From Eumeta japonica (Eukaryota; Arthropoda; Insecta; Lepidoptera; Psychidae): a stretch of 64,000 bases of DNA. The notes below the pieces were generated by a model. That model was not told the origin of the DNA, did not search any database, and saw nothing but the letters and a program-made list of their open reading frames with translations. Below, piece by piece: positions 1 to 11,720 of the stretch. Each line of letters starts with the position of its first letter. Positions within the stretch are counted from its first letter, which is position 1. Position numbers and translations under genes: made by a program. The stretch covers positions 83,711-147,710 of the forward strand of contig BGZK01001465.1 in assembly GCA_005406025.1 (NCBI GenBank). The letters run 5' to 3'.

Positions 1-372
1 ATAAGTTTGGGAAACCCTGTGTTAAATCATGCGGTATTCATCGAGTGCAAAGGCTCCGAATTTTCAGAAGCTTTGATTAGACATGCAAAATCTTTTACAC
101 TTAGCTCATATCAATACCTAATATAGTCATTTACTTATAAGTATTTTTATCAGTTTTCAGTAGTTGACGAATATTAAAAATAGCGGTTTCGGTAACTGCA
201 ATCGTCGGCTTACAGAAATCGTCAACGAGGTGATCACATTCACTTCTGAATTCACTGAACCAGGAATACACAGAGCTATGAGATGGATCTTCACCGTCAA
301 ATGTCAATTGAAGTCTCTGGTAACTTTTTTGTTGACTTGAGCGATAGCGAAATTGTAAAAATTTATAGTGCG
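1..372 (-). pseudogene. Mariner transposase, N-terminal fragment
   Basis: Read on the minus strand, this stretch gives the DNA-binding N-terminal part of a mariner transposase. Visible pieces in order are FDGEDPSHSSVYSWFSEFRS (first helix-turn-helix and linker), HLVDDF, VTETAIFNIRQLL, LGIDMS (second helix-turn-helix, with stops) and CTR-stop-IPHDLT, which corresponds to the CxRWIPHxLT block of the family. In intact elements this part recognises the terminal repeats. Several in-frame stops lie between 1 and 150, so it is dead. The catalytic DD34D half would lie to the left of the window edge. It is more diverged from the family pattern than the copy at 5471-6618. The family call is secure; the subfamily is not resolved. 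Confidence 0.8.
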
Positions 373-714
373 AATATTTTATCGACTTAAATTATTTGTA
401 ATGTCGACTCACAATTTTTCAAATAATATCCAAATGAAAAATAAATAACAGTACACACAGATTAAAACGTAATCTATTTCCAAAGGGTTCCATTTTTAAA
501 ACCCGTAACTGGTTTTTTAATATTCTCGTTACAAATCGCCAGTTACAGATATTTTCAGTACGGCCGACGTATCTTTTAAAGGGTTACATATATAGCTGCA
601 GATGTACCTACTTAATAGACCTACTTATTCGAAACCAATGAAATAATTTCTATTTAGACTGTACGACAAAAGGCCATTCTATAAAAATAGGAATGAAGTA
701 AAGATTTACAGGAA
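373..714. other. AT-rich spacer
   Basis: AT-rich DNA with no open frame of note, no repeat I recognise and no splice-flanked coding signal. Confidence 0.5.
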
Positions 715-1020
715 GAGGCTCGCGCGCGGGCGTAAACAAGCAGTAAAAGAAGAGTCGGGTGCGCGCTCGCGGCTCATGTTTATGCGGCGACTGCGGCGTC
801 ACCTCACCGCGACATAAATTTTTTGCGGGGTCGGTCCTCGGGCGCGCGACACGAAAAAGGAGGGCCCGTCTAAGACACGCGCTCAGCTCTTCAGTGAAGG
901 GTTGACTGCGGCCGCGGCGACGCCCCCGGCCCCTGCGCGGTCAGCAGCGGTGGGCGCCGCCCGCGCCGCCCGCGCCGGTCGCAGCCGCCGCCGTCCGGCG
1001 CGACGTCCTCCCGTACACGA
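715..1020. promoter_or_regulatory. GC/CpG-rich island
   Basis: The sequence switches abruptly from AT-rich to CpG-dense. The short frames open on both strands are GC artefacts of Arg, Ala and Pro codons. An AT-rich core (ACATAAATTTTTTG) sits inside the GC block, the sort of arrangement seen in regulatory DNA. A regulatory role is inference only. Confidence 0.3.
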
Positions 1021-1739
1021 GAATACGCCGTCGGCTCGAACACGACGCTCGACGCTGGATACCTTTTCGTATAGTCCGTATTGCGCAAGTACACAATCAT
1101 AAAATCTCCATAAAGATACCGGATCCTGAGTACACGACTGATTTCCCTAACCACTTATTCAACTGGGTTGCTATTTATTCTGGCCTACTGCAGCGTATGG
1201 ACAATCCAAAGGAGTAGTCACAGTCACAGTCGTTTTACAAATATATTTTTTGTCAATCTATATTTTGTTTGTAGTTATTTATATCTAAATAGTGCTATTA
1301 ATGAATGACATATTAAATGATGTAAAGAAATATAGATACACATACATGTTTAATTGGTCGGCACCTACTGTATTAAAATTCGTACGCTTTTCCGATATAG
1401 GCAGGTAAATAGATTTTTACAATTAATAACCTAAAATAGCAGATATCTGAAAAACTTGTGTACAGATCAAATATGACTAAATACTGATTTTTTTTAAGAT
1501 TCTTAAAACTCGTGGTTCAATTAGAATGAGAGATACGATGGTTAACGACTTTATAGGCTAAATATACATTTCAGACGATCTATAAGCGCGCCTTTTTCGC
1601 TTTCGATTGCAGAATTCTGAAAAGGTAATTATGATCTGCCACTATAATGATCGAAAGGTCAATTTATGATACATTTTTCTTTACGCCTTATTGAAATTAA
1701 ATTTCATTCTTTTTTGTCAAAATTATTTATTATAACACT
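1021..1739. other. AT-rich spacer
   Basis: No gene or named repeat seen. AT-rich DNA with scattered short homopolymer runs. Confidence 0.5.
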
Positions 1740-2225
1740 TAATAGATCGCGACGCGACGGCAGAGTCCAGTTCGTTTCGGGTAATCGTAGAGTGCGTCGG
1801 TCGCAGTAAATCAGCGCCGGGCTATAAATCCGAGGCTTCACCTCCAGTTAAGGCGCTGCGCCCGCCGCGGCCGACTCGCGGCTCCGCCCGCCGCGCACGC
1901 GCCCGCCCCATTGTCCGATTTTGCATCGATTCACTTAATGGGATTGCGAAGCTTTTCAGCATAAGGAGGCATAAGGATGCACCGCAAAATGAAAATCGTT
2001 GTACAACAGTCGACAGTCTAGGTGCGGGGGCCGAAGTTGTCGGCTGTCCAATTAGCGGCGAGCGGCCGACGGACAACACAGTAACGAGTCGAGGAGCCCT
2101 CGGCGCGTCCGGCGTGGCGCGCTCGCGACATTAACGAGTCCGACTCTACGCAAATTAGTGAGTGCCTTCGACTTGAGATTATTTGCATACGGCGGGCGGC
2201 GGGCGGCGGGCGCGCTTGTCCTCAT
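1740..2225. promoter_or_regulatory. GC-rich island with POU octamer
   Basis: CpG-dense block containing a TATA-like CTATAAAT near 1822-1829 and a perfect POU octamer ATTTGCAT at 2181-2188. The octamer lies directly beside a short GGCGGGC run (2191-2212). The minus-strand frame through 1822-2079 has no recognisable domain. Candidate regulatory element; no transcript can be shown from sequence alone. Confidence 0.35.
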
Positions 2226-2690
2226 GCTTTATTCACGGTGTGGGCTCGATTTGAATTGAACCAGCCGTGGATCGCCCCTTGTCAAGATTTTCACATGCAC
2301 AGTTCGATGATTCGTCGCCCACTGAATGGTTTCATGAGAGACACCTTTTTAATAAATATTTTTCTTTGATGCGGTATTATGTTATTGTATTGAACTCTTT
2401 GGATAATGGTAATTAGAAATGATTATTACTTAAAATTGCTATGTATTGCGTAATCGCAAGATGGAAGTAAGACATCCAATACATTATGTACATATAAAAC
2501 AATTATTATTAATTCTACAATTGTTTTTACAAGAAGAATGTTACATCTTGATGGTTTAAATTGCAGCATATATATGCTCACCGTATGAAGTACTATGTAC
2601 GCAGTAAGAACAAAATAATATGTTAGTACTGGCTACACGACTGCTACTTATTTATATGTATATCGAATGATTTTTATCCGATGTTGGTTG
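2226..2690. other. AT-rich spacer
   Basis: No gene or recognisable repeat seen. Confidence 0.5.
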
Positions 2691-2910
2691 AAGACGATGC
2701 CAACTCAATGCCGAATTCGTATTCGAATTCAATCCGACTCAGACCAAGATGCCGACCTTAAGTCGAATCTCGATTTAGATGACGATTAAGATTGTATGTT
2801 TGTTCTCCTTTTCCATTAAGTTCCAGTTCCAGGCGCTTTGCAGTCCATATTTTTGTTTTAGATTTTAACCTCGATCCCTCATTCTCGATTCCGAGATTGA
2901 TGTCGACTCA
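2691..2910. repeat. Degenerate TCGAATTC/TCGATT simple repeat
   Basis: Loose recurrence of GAATTC-, TCGA- and CCGA-type hexamers (for example TTCGTATTCGAATTC near 2715) with no fixed period. It has a pyrimidine-biased character and resembles a decayed short-period satellite. A purine-rich stretch of similar character lies at 13494-13740. Confidence 0.35.
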
Positions 2911-4480
2911 TATCTATTTGAATAGTCAAATACAAAAATCTTACATTAAAATTTAATGGGTTTATAATTAAGAGGAGAATTGACAGTGGACGTGATCGGC
3001 CGGCGGGTGCCGACATCCGGTTACAGGAATGGCATAAGAGATAGGATGCAGACACTTTTCCCCGGAGGTACCGGTTCCGTTTAGCTCCGACTGGGTTGCT
3101 AGTCTGGGTTGGTAGTCCGACTATGGTGCTTCACAGATTCTGACTGGTCATGGATGCTTTTGTAAGAGGCTAATACGAAGCGAGCGTGTGCCTGTGCAGA
3201 CAAACAAATGAGAATATGTACCAAGTCTCGTGGTCATGGCGATATAAGAAACGAGATCTTGAACGAAATCAAGGTATTTAATGTCAACTCGGCTTACTAC
3301 ATGGATTTTGTAGGCACTCACGCGAACGTCGACAGGTTTGTGAAAAATGCGCGTGCCTGATGGCGCGGACTACACGGTGGGCTAAAGTACTCAATAATTA
3401 TTCGGCGACGAAGAACATGTCGTGTATTATAAGCTCTAATAAGGGCTTCTTTTATAAGAAACAGAAAAAGCTATAATTAATAATAAATAAAGGAAGCACG
3501 AAGAGGCTGTGAGATTAGGATATGTCGTGTGGCGCCTTCGCATTCGGACTGTATAGCCGTAAGATCAGTACGTACAGCCACAGGAGGTGGTGAGCTGTGC
3601 AATTTTTTCTCTTAAACGTTAATTTCCAAAGCTCTTAAACACATTTTAATTTCCAAATAGAAGTTACATTCCGTGCGTTAGCGTGCTTTCCGAGATAAGT
3701 AGCAAGTGTAATTTCAGCGAATTTAAAATACTCATTTTGCTCCCAATTTAGAACCCCTTTAATGTTCTGATTTAATTACGGTAATATACAACATATGCGT
3801 GTATAATGAAGAACAGTCTAAAGTACAACTATGTGAACGGGCTCCGCGATGAAACAGAATGACGAAAAGTGGCGCAGTTGCGCTTTTAAGCAATGTCGGT
3901 TATCTAAGACTTTGTAATGCTGCTAGCCGCCGCTCTCAATTAAGCAACTCTGCACACTTCAGAGCTAGAATACAATATGTGACTTCTGAAGAATTGCAGT
4001 TACCGATAACATTGCTTATGTCGGAACACAGCAACTGACTTAAAAGTATGTCTTATGCATGAGAGTCAGTAGATACAAAAGGTATATTGCTTGTTGTGAC
4101 TATTTTTATATTACTATAAAAAAATCTATCTAAGTTAGTTCAATTTACAGCAATCTTCTCTGTGAACATGATTTTTTTAGGTTACTCTGAGAATAATTTC
4201 GAAAATGAGTTTGGGGACAGCCATTTTTACGAGTTTCTTCAATATCGTTAATGACAAGTTAACGCCACATAACATACTACGTTAATGTACATTGTTTACG
4301 TCATATGTCGAAGAGTTTTCATTTGAAACCCTACATGTCAACTCAAATAGAAAATAAAAATGCCTTATAATCTTCCAAAACTGCTCTCTATATCGCTTAT
4401 TTGACTTTTCTACCTCATGTCTGTATTTGCGTAATCGCTTATTATAAATAAAATCAATTCAAAAGTCTAGTGAAGTAGTT
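2911..4480. other. Non-coding stretch, no feature identified
   Basis: Mixed-composition DNA with a small GC-rich patch around 2990-3070. No frame with recognisable protein character, no inverted repeat and no family repeat that I could identify. Confidence 0.45.
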
Positions 4481-4780
4481 CGAAGAGACGCGCGAGCCGA
4501 GCGGCCAGGGCGCCGCTTCGAATTAGAAGATGCCATCGGATCGGAGTATCGATTGTGACAAACGAATTCATCGATAATTTTTTTTAAGCCAAATTAACTA
4601 TCATGCACTCCGTGCATTGAGCAGTAGCCATGACGGTCATTAGCAGCTCTCAGGCCGCCTGGACAAGCGCAGAAGGCTTTAGGTCCGAATCTTTAGTTGG
4701 GCAGGGGATGGCGCGGCAGAAGGATGATACGAAACTGGCACGACGACAGAAGGCGGGGGGCGAGCAGCCGCTGACGTGAT
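4481..4780. promoter_or_regulatory. Moderately GC-rich patch
   Basis: A GC-enriched stretch with AT motifs in the middle (ATCGATAATT near 4570). It is weaker than the other islands. There is no coding signal. Confidence 0.2.
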
Positions 4781-5470
4781 CCCATAATTATCTTTAGAAT
4801 GAAATTAAAAATTATTTATTCGAGTAAAATTAACTGTTAGAAGTCAAAAGTTATTGAAAACTGATAAATTTTATAAGAATTCGGTTTGTTATCTGTTTTT
4901 TGTAATTACTCAAATAAAAAACTAAAAAAAAACCCGTTTAAGTTTTCTTGTTCAATTACGAAGAAGAAAAATTATCATAAGAGTAACAACCAACATGAAT
5001 GCCTTTATATCGGGTTTAGCTTTTATTATGTGACTTACGAAGCATAGAACAATAAGAAAGCGCAAGAAGCAGTATTATTAAACAACCTAATTATGTTGAT
5101 ATTAAATAGCGGGGTGCGCGGGGTGGAAACTGTCCAACAATCAGCAAACAGCGGGTCGGTCGGCAGATTAATATAGCGTGCGCATACGCTCAAATATTTG
5201 ATCGGCCATAATAAAATCGCAGCATACCTGCGCGCCTTAGACAATTTCTTCATATCCTAATAGAATTTAAACAATTACATTTACATTTCTATTTTTTCTA
5301 TGCATGAAATTACAAGGAATGTAATATTTCATTCAGTTGGGTGCAAGATACATGACTGTGTTATCATAGCTTGGGTGTTGATCGTTTCGGATATGCTACT
5401 TTTTAGACGGTGACGACTACCGGTTGTGCCGTCGAGACGCTAAACGACCGTTTGCGAATACATAAGACGA
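4781..5470. other. AT-rich spacer
   Basis: The 72-codon minus-strand frame inside it has no family signature. Nothing else is visible. Confidence 0.45.
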
Positions 5471-6618
5471 GGGCTGCTATTTATGTGTCCGGGACATTAA
5501 AAAGACACAAACATCTGCCATTTAATATGGTTTTATCGATTTTCACAATATTTGCCATGATGATCGATGCACTTTATATACGCTGAAACTAATTTTAATA
5601 GTACTTTTTCTATTCTGATTGAGATATCTTCAAAACGTGTATTTTGAATGCATCAACAGTCCCTTCGCGGTTCGAAAAACTGACCACGTAATTTATTCTT
5701 CACGCTTAGAATTAAATAGTAATCATTGGGTGACAAATCGGGGCTATACAGCGGATGACTCATCAATTCGGTCTTTTGACCTTCCAAAATCCGAGTTGTT
5801 TTGGCCGACGTGTGACAGCTACCATTATCATAATGAAGAATGATTCTGCGTTCACGGTTGTTCTTTCTTATTTCTTCAGACTTCTGGGAAACAAATGGTC
5901 ATGTTCCATTCCGAATTAACCGTTTTACGATTCTGTAGTGGTACTGTACCCACATGTCCATTAATACCAAAAAAACAGGTTACCATCTGCATCAAAGTAC
6001 TTTTGACACGAATCACGTTTGTAGGGTTCGGTTCATCGTAGAACACCCACTCCGACGATTGTTGTTTAGTTTCGTGGTCATACGCATAGATCCAAGAATC
6101 GTCACCTATGTAGATATCACAAATTTTCAAGTAATATCTCATGTATTCTCTTCATACTTATGCCCAGGGACGCCTTTATCTCAAGATATGTAACATGATG
6201 TTCTTGCGTTATTAGTTCCCGCACAGCATCGATATTTTATGGTACAATTATCGATTTAGGGCGACCTTCTTTAAATTCGTCCGTAAGCATAGACCGCCCA
6301 CAATTAAACGCACTAAACCAGTGACACACAATGCTTTTTAATGGTGCTTCACCCTCGAAAGTCGAAGTAAGTTAATCGATGCACTGTTTTAGTCCACGCC
6401 GAAAATGATTATAAATCATTGCGCGGAAATTTTCAGGAGTTAGATCCATGATGATAAAGACACGTAATTTTCCAAATGACGCCACAATGGTAAAACAATT
6501 GACAGTCACATAAAACAAACTGCATTCTACAGCCAATGCAGTCCATTATTAAATGTTGTAATTACTTTTTAAATATTGTTCTGTATGTGGCCAGTTTCGG
6601 ATATATAAATAACAGCCC
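5471..6618 (-). mobile_element. Mariner DNA transposon, internally deleted copy
   Basis: The ends are imperfect terminal inverted repeats. The left end begins GGGCTGCTATTTATGTGTCC at 5471. The right end, read on the minus strand from 6618, begins GGGCTGTTATTTATATATCC. They enclose a minus-strand transposase pseudogene. The span of about 1.15 kb is short of the usual 1.3 kb for this family, and the missing length matches an internal loss in the transposase. I do not see clean TA duplications directly outside the repeats, so the exact ends may be a few bases off. Confidence 0.8.
5525..6452 (-). pseudogene. Mariner transposase (DD34D), frameshifted and deleted
   Basis: The minus-strand reading starts near 6450 with MDLTPENFRAMIYNHFRRGL, the N-terminal helix-turn-helix of the family. 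It continues through FEGEAPLKSIVCHWFSAFN, EFKEGRPKS, VTYLEIKASLGIS and RIHEILLENL. It then jumps to GDDSWIYAYDHETKQQ, which carries the first catalytic Asp; roughly 50 residues normally present between these blocks are missing (near 6115). The second Asp is in IILHYDN and the third in YSPDLSPNDYYL, with 34 residues between them, as expected for DD34D. Stops and shifts appear around 6375, 6240 and in the last third. In life the enzyme cuts and pastes the element at TA sites. This copy cannot make it. Confidence 0.85.
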
Positions 6619-7555
6619 GACCGCCATTACACGACCGCCATTCATTTTTGAAAACTTTGTAGTGGATAAATAATTTATTCATGAATGTTTTCTGTAACTC
6701 TTGTAATTTTTAAAATAATTTATCATCATCTACAGTGTCTCGCGATGATCTTAAAATCTTCATTGACTAGAACTACGATATGCATGTCCAGCTCTTCGAA
6801 TTAAAGCAACTTTCCGGTTTTCTTCTGCAGGACGTCTATGTATCACTAATGCCCTTTCCGTATCACTTCATCGTAAATTTTTTTTTCAATAACGTCCTGT
6901 CTGCCATACAAACACTTATTATATAATACGTCAGACTTGTAGGTACTATTTCGGCGAGTTTGTTTCTGTTGCATCGTCTAAAATTTCTTTAAGAGTTTCA
7001 TGTCGTTTTTCGCTCGTTAACTAAAGTGACAGCCGGTTAAACTTTCATGTATTACAAAATACCGTCTGACCTCAATCGTTAATAGCTACGAGTCTAATAA
7101 TACGATAATAATGGTCGAGGTCTCAATGAACAGAACATGTCCGTTCGTATTTATCGTGAAACATTTGTTTTTTTCCGTGATGTCGTCGGGCTAGTATAAG
7201 CGCCTGAGCGTAAGTGTTGTGAGTTATTGTTTAAAATTATAATTTAGTATGGCTTAAGAGCGTGTTTAGATAAAATATTGATCAACATGTCTTTGTTAAA
7301 GCATAAAAAGTAGTATTGAGATTATAATTGGAACAATAAAAATATTCGCTAAACAATATGTAAAATTCGGTATTAAACTAAAACTGGCAAATAATTAAAA
7401 ATATCGTCATATATACGTCGTAAATATGCGCGGAAATATAGAAAACACAAAACAGAAGAAGTTTGTATTCAAATGGATTTTTTAAAACCTAAAAAGTCCA
7501 GTGTCGAGCAAGTGTCAGAGCTATTGTTATGATTTTATGCCGATGTTTTCAAATA
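6619..7555. other. AT-rich spacer
   Basis: No gene seen. Some protein-like minus-strand phrases occur around 6740-6860 but cannot be assigned to a family. Confidence 0.45.
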
Positions 7556-8090
7556 AAATATACGGCGCGGACCTCGACTACGCGCTGTATTTTTCTTTAA
7601 GAATCTAAAATAAACTCCGCTGAGCGACTTCATGTTCGTGCACGCGCATGGACTTAGCGGTGCGCACGGGCGCCGAACCTCCAAAAACTCCACATGAATC
7701 AAAATATTCATTAAATCGTTTAAAATTTAGCGGAGATAACGCGAGGTGCGGGACTCGCGCGCTGAAATAACACGGCGCCCTCGGCGTGCGGGCGCGGCGC
7801 GGGTGCGGGGCGGGCGCCGGGCGCGCCTCTGTCTAAACATCAATAAGCGGTAACAAATTGAAACGTGTAATAGAAGCGAACTCACCGCCGCCGCTCCCGA
7901 CTACTCCACGTGTCTGCAGAGTAAACAGTTCGAAATTGATTGTGACGCGCCGCCGGGAGGCTGCACGGACACGTCTCAGCGCCCGCGCATGCCGGCCGCG
8001 CGGCGCGGCGGGCGAGGGTGCTCCGACGCCGACGCACTGTACACTCCGGTCTCTGAAACGGTTGTCCGCTAGAGGATTTATTTAAGCGCT
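7556..8090. promoter_or_regulatory. GC/CpG-rich island
   Basis: Two CpG-dense blocks (about 7640-7690 and 7740-8060) flank an AT-rich core with TAAATCGTTTAAAATTTAG. The plus-strand frame at 7858-8085 is Arg/Ala/Pro-rich with no domain and is best read as a GC artefact. Candidate regulatory element. Confidence 0.3.
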
Positions 8091-8455
8091 CACTGGCAAC
8101 ACGACGTGTTTTTTGACTCGGACGACTTACGTAGTTACTACTTCGTTTTATTATTATTATTTTATTGTGCCTGATTTTAAAAGTTAAAATAACTCAGAAA
8201 TTATAAAATTTTAAAATTAACTATCGTTGAAAATATTTTGTCAAATACTTTATTTGTTAGTAAGTTTACTCAGATAGATAGATAATCGTAATTGGCAATT
8301 TATGTGGAGTTTATTTACAATTTATACCTACACTGTGGTTCGATGTCCATTCATTTACACGAACGGACACTCTTTGTTTTCGTACTTATGAGACGCTCCC
8401 TTTTATAAAATTCGCCCTTCAACTTATCGCTCGACAAATGTTTGATTCACGTTGA
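8091..8455. other. AT-rich spacer
   Basis: No feature identified. Confidence 0.45.
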
Positions 8456-8590
8456 ACACGGCGTAAGGGTTCCGAGGGAGGTCGTGTATCGGTCGTCGTA
8501 TCAGGTCTGCGTCACCCCGCTGCGCGTGCGCGTCGGGGGCCGTCACCGCCGTCGTCGCCGATACCGTGACGTCCGAGATCGAGGCTTTAA
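8456..8590. promoter_or_regulatory. Short GC-rich island
   Basis: CpG-dense patch of about 130 bp in an AT-rich setting, with no coding frame. Confidence 0.25.
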
Positions 8591-8831
8591 TGTGCTCTTC
8601 GAGATATAAAATTACAAATCTTATGGATCAATCCTTTCGTGGTCAGGATTGAAATGCAGGCTTTCTGTTTACCTCTGTTTAGAATATTAAAATCCAAAAC
8701 ATAAAAAAAATACAAGCTTTTTCTATAAGTCGCACTTCAGTCTAAAATTCTGAAAAATGTAAAATAATTACAAAGGCTTATGAATGTGTACTTAAATATG
8801 AACTACTTAAAAAAATCAATTACAAGATTAA

Positions 8832-8960
8832 GGCGGGTTGCACCAAAAGTTAGAATTTAATTTTTAAAGTTATTTGAAAGATTATCAAATCTTACGTGAT
8901 GTAAAATTACGAAATCTATGTGTGACGTGTTGCCTGTATTTTTCTGTGTGCAATTGAAAA
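8832..8960 (+). mobile_element. MITE fragment, GGCGGGTTGCACCAAAAGT family
   Basis: The terminal sequence GGCGGGTTGCACCAAAAGT at 8832 is the same end carried by the nested elements at 47262-47534, and it is followed by a similar ATCAAATCTTACGTGAT segment. The matching inverted end is not visible, so this is a one-armed remnant. The family has no coding capacity. Confidence 0.6.
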
Positions 8961-8990
8961 ATTATAAAAAATAGGTTTTTTAAATACCTT

Positions 8991-9230
8991 CTAGATTTTT
9001 GAGCTCAAAGAGTTCAAAGCGTGTTACTACTACATTTTTGAGTTAGGGGAGTTCAAAAAACACTAAAATCGTTTTTTGAGCTCAAAAAGCTCAAAATTCA
9101 ATGCTAGGTATATTTTTGAACTCTGAGCTTGAAAGGAGCAGAGAGTTTCAAGGATAGACTGTAGGGTCAACCTTTTTTCGAGTTTAGAAACTTATAAGCA
9201 ACTATATTTTTGAGCTCAAGGTACTCAAAA
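8991..9230. repeat. Cluster of GAGCTC-centred palindromes
   Basis: Three near-copies of the self-complementary motif TTTTTGAGCTCAAAAA lie here: 8996-9010, 9072-9088 (the longest, TTTTTTGAGCTCAAAAA) and 9207-9220. Half-sites such as GAGTTCAAAAAA, AGCTCAAAA and TACTCAAAAATA lie between them. The spacing is irregular, so this is not a simple tandem array. Related single motifs recur near 27645-27700 and 29545-29600. Confidence 0.6.
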
Positions 9231-10570
9231 ATACATCGTTGAATATAATAGAAGGAAGTTTTATATATGTAGATCGTATGCAGGGTTTATCGTTTTTCAG
9301 AATTTTTGTAGATTTCGCTAATATTTAATATCTTGTGGAGTTATTATATTTCCTTTATGATTTGGATTCTGAAGTGACTCCACCAATTATCAAGTCGAAT
9401 TCTAAATTCACTTAGTACACTTCAAATTATTCACTACAAATTTGTCTGAATAGAAGCGTTCCCACTATTCTGCTACGTAATTTAAAAGCCCTTTGAAATT
9501 TTGTAACAACCTAAAATTTAAGTTTTTTTTTTCTTTATTCTTCTTTCTATAACATAATACAATAGGAATGAAGATTTGGACAGAAACTGACGCAAGCGAG
9601 TACGCTTTTACATCTCCAAGCCCGCTTTATCCCATTTGGTTTTCAGCCTGTACAGTTTTCGGAGAATTTTGCCCATGTTACCTCACGATCACACAAAGCC
9701 AAGACGGCGCTGCACGTCGCGGGCGCGGGCCGTCGTGATAGTTTTTTTCGCACTGTCAAGTTTATGGGGCTCTCTCCTGTGTTTGTGGAGTAAACATGCT
9801 CTTATTTCAAGTCCCTAAACAGTACAGTTGTGTACAAAGAAGTTTTAGTGACCCAGTGGAAATTCCATGATTTTATAAAGTCGGACTGTATCCATTTAAT
9901 AATTATTTTCAGAATGGTAATTAAATTTTTGGATCCGTACGCACTTATTTCTAATGATATTGTATCTAAAATATAGAAATTCGGGATAATATCATACTTC
10001 ATAAAAGAGTTTTAAATGGGATATTTTTACATGTGAAAATCCGTCTTAAAATTTATGCTTTAATTAAGTTGTAATAACCTTCCTTCAACATAATAATTCT
10101 CTTGAACACTCTTGTCTAAAATAAAAAATATAGCACTTAGGTGCAGTAGGAATTTTAACCTGTTTAGAGGCTATTTCACGATCTTTTAAACTGATTTTTA
10201 AGAAAAAAATCACTTTTAAAATTTATTTTACATTGGACTTTCTTCTTTTAACAGTTGTTTAGGCTAAAACCCATTGAAAGGAAAACGTGGAATGCAAAGT
10301 TTATGTATAAAATAGTTTAATAGGAGATGGTGGAAGAGGCACTGCCTGTATAGTTTCGATGCGGCTTCGATATTGTTTCTTCTAAATATAGATTATTTTG
10401 TGCGATGGAACATGATCCTTGCGGTCAAGGACTCCGAAATTTTGATGAACTAAAACGGCAAGATAGAGCGGCATTGACCATTACTTTCGTCGGCATTTAC
10501 TTTGTGACGTATTTGGAGTAAGGCCATGTTAGATTTTTTTTATTTTTTTGATTCAGGGCAGTAAGGGCGG
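9231..10570. other. AT-rich spacer
   Basis: No gene or assigned repeat. A small GC patch (9700-9740) interrupts it. The short frames in the stretch have no protein character. Confidence 0.45.
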
Positions 10571-11720
10571 TGTAGCGGTCATTTTTATGAGGCACTTGGT
10601 TTATTCCGCGGCCAGCGCGCGCCACTGCTGTCTAATGTGCACAAAAATATAAGACGATGGACCGGGCGCGGTACGGCCAGCATATATGCGCACAAGCATC
10701 TTATTTCAATTTCAGCTTCACCAGCATTCGCACGCCGGGTGATCGAAGTGGGAGTTGCTTGCGAGGACAATACGTTTCTGCCATAGACATGGGCGTATTA
10801 GTAAGCTGTCCTTTATGTAGGTAACGCGATGCAGGCGCGGCGTCGACACGCGCCGACCGCGGCGGCGTCCGTTCTGGCGACCCTACTGTCTAATAAAGAA
10901 ATGTACCTATTTGTACTCCAAAAGAAAATAAAGATAAACCCCATTAGATTTGCATAGTGAGCGCGGCGGCGCGCCGGACGGACGGCCGAGGGCCACTTTT
11001 CATTTTTATCGGGCTCGTTAGGTCCGGCGATACGGCATCGTTACCTAATCCCGCTATGACATATGTACATAAAGTACATAAAACTGTCGGCGCGTGTGTC
11101 GCTGCATACGTATGTCGATATTATCATATTTGTCGCGGCAAAGGGTGGAGTGGCGACGGCCGGGCGGCGCCCGCGCCTTTCGCGGCCGTCGCTCGCGCAC
11201 GGCCCTTACCGTATTGTCTAAAGCGATGCTTATGCAAATCGATAGTTGTTAAAGCTATTCCTGTGGTCCGCTTACCGAGCCCCATCAGCGCGATGTGCAC
11301 CACGATGAAGACGTCCGGCTCGCGACTCGATAAACATTAATACATTAGAAAACTATCCGCGTATCCTCCACGTCTGCTATACACTTTGAAGATAAAAGTT
11401 GCGCCGATGTCGTGTAAGCGTCGAGCGGGTCCTTTTGCATCCCGCGGCGTGCGGGCGGTGGCGGGCGGCAGCGGGCGCGGCCGTCTGCCTACGAGATCTT
11501 CGCAAATTAATCGTATGGTACGAGATGGGACGCCGGCGACCGCAGTCGCTACCCCTTTTCTTGAGTAATTGTTGTGTAAATGTAGCGAAATATCTCGGCG
11601 TGTCACTGTGTATCGGATTAGCCGGTTCCCATGCGTTATTTATGTGCGCCGCGTCAGCGATAGCGCCCTCGAGCCGCGACGCGCGCCGCCGTACCTGCTG
11701 GATGCGGCTACACTGATTTA
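10571..11720. promoter_or_regulatory. Broken GC-rich stretch
   Basis: GC/CpG-rich blocks around 10600-10670, 10830-11030, 11140-11300 and 11410-11710 are separated by AT-rich cores such as ACATATGTACATAAAGTACATAAA near 11060. Frames of 60 to 127 codons are open on both strands over the same bases. This is typical of GC-rich non-coding DNA, and none shows a domain or paired splice sites. Possibly clustered regulatory elements. Confidence 0.3.

Noticed and set aside
10957..11340. 127-codon plus-strand frame
   Set aside because: It spans alternating GC and AT blocks with shadow frames on both strands and has no recognisable motif.
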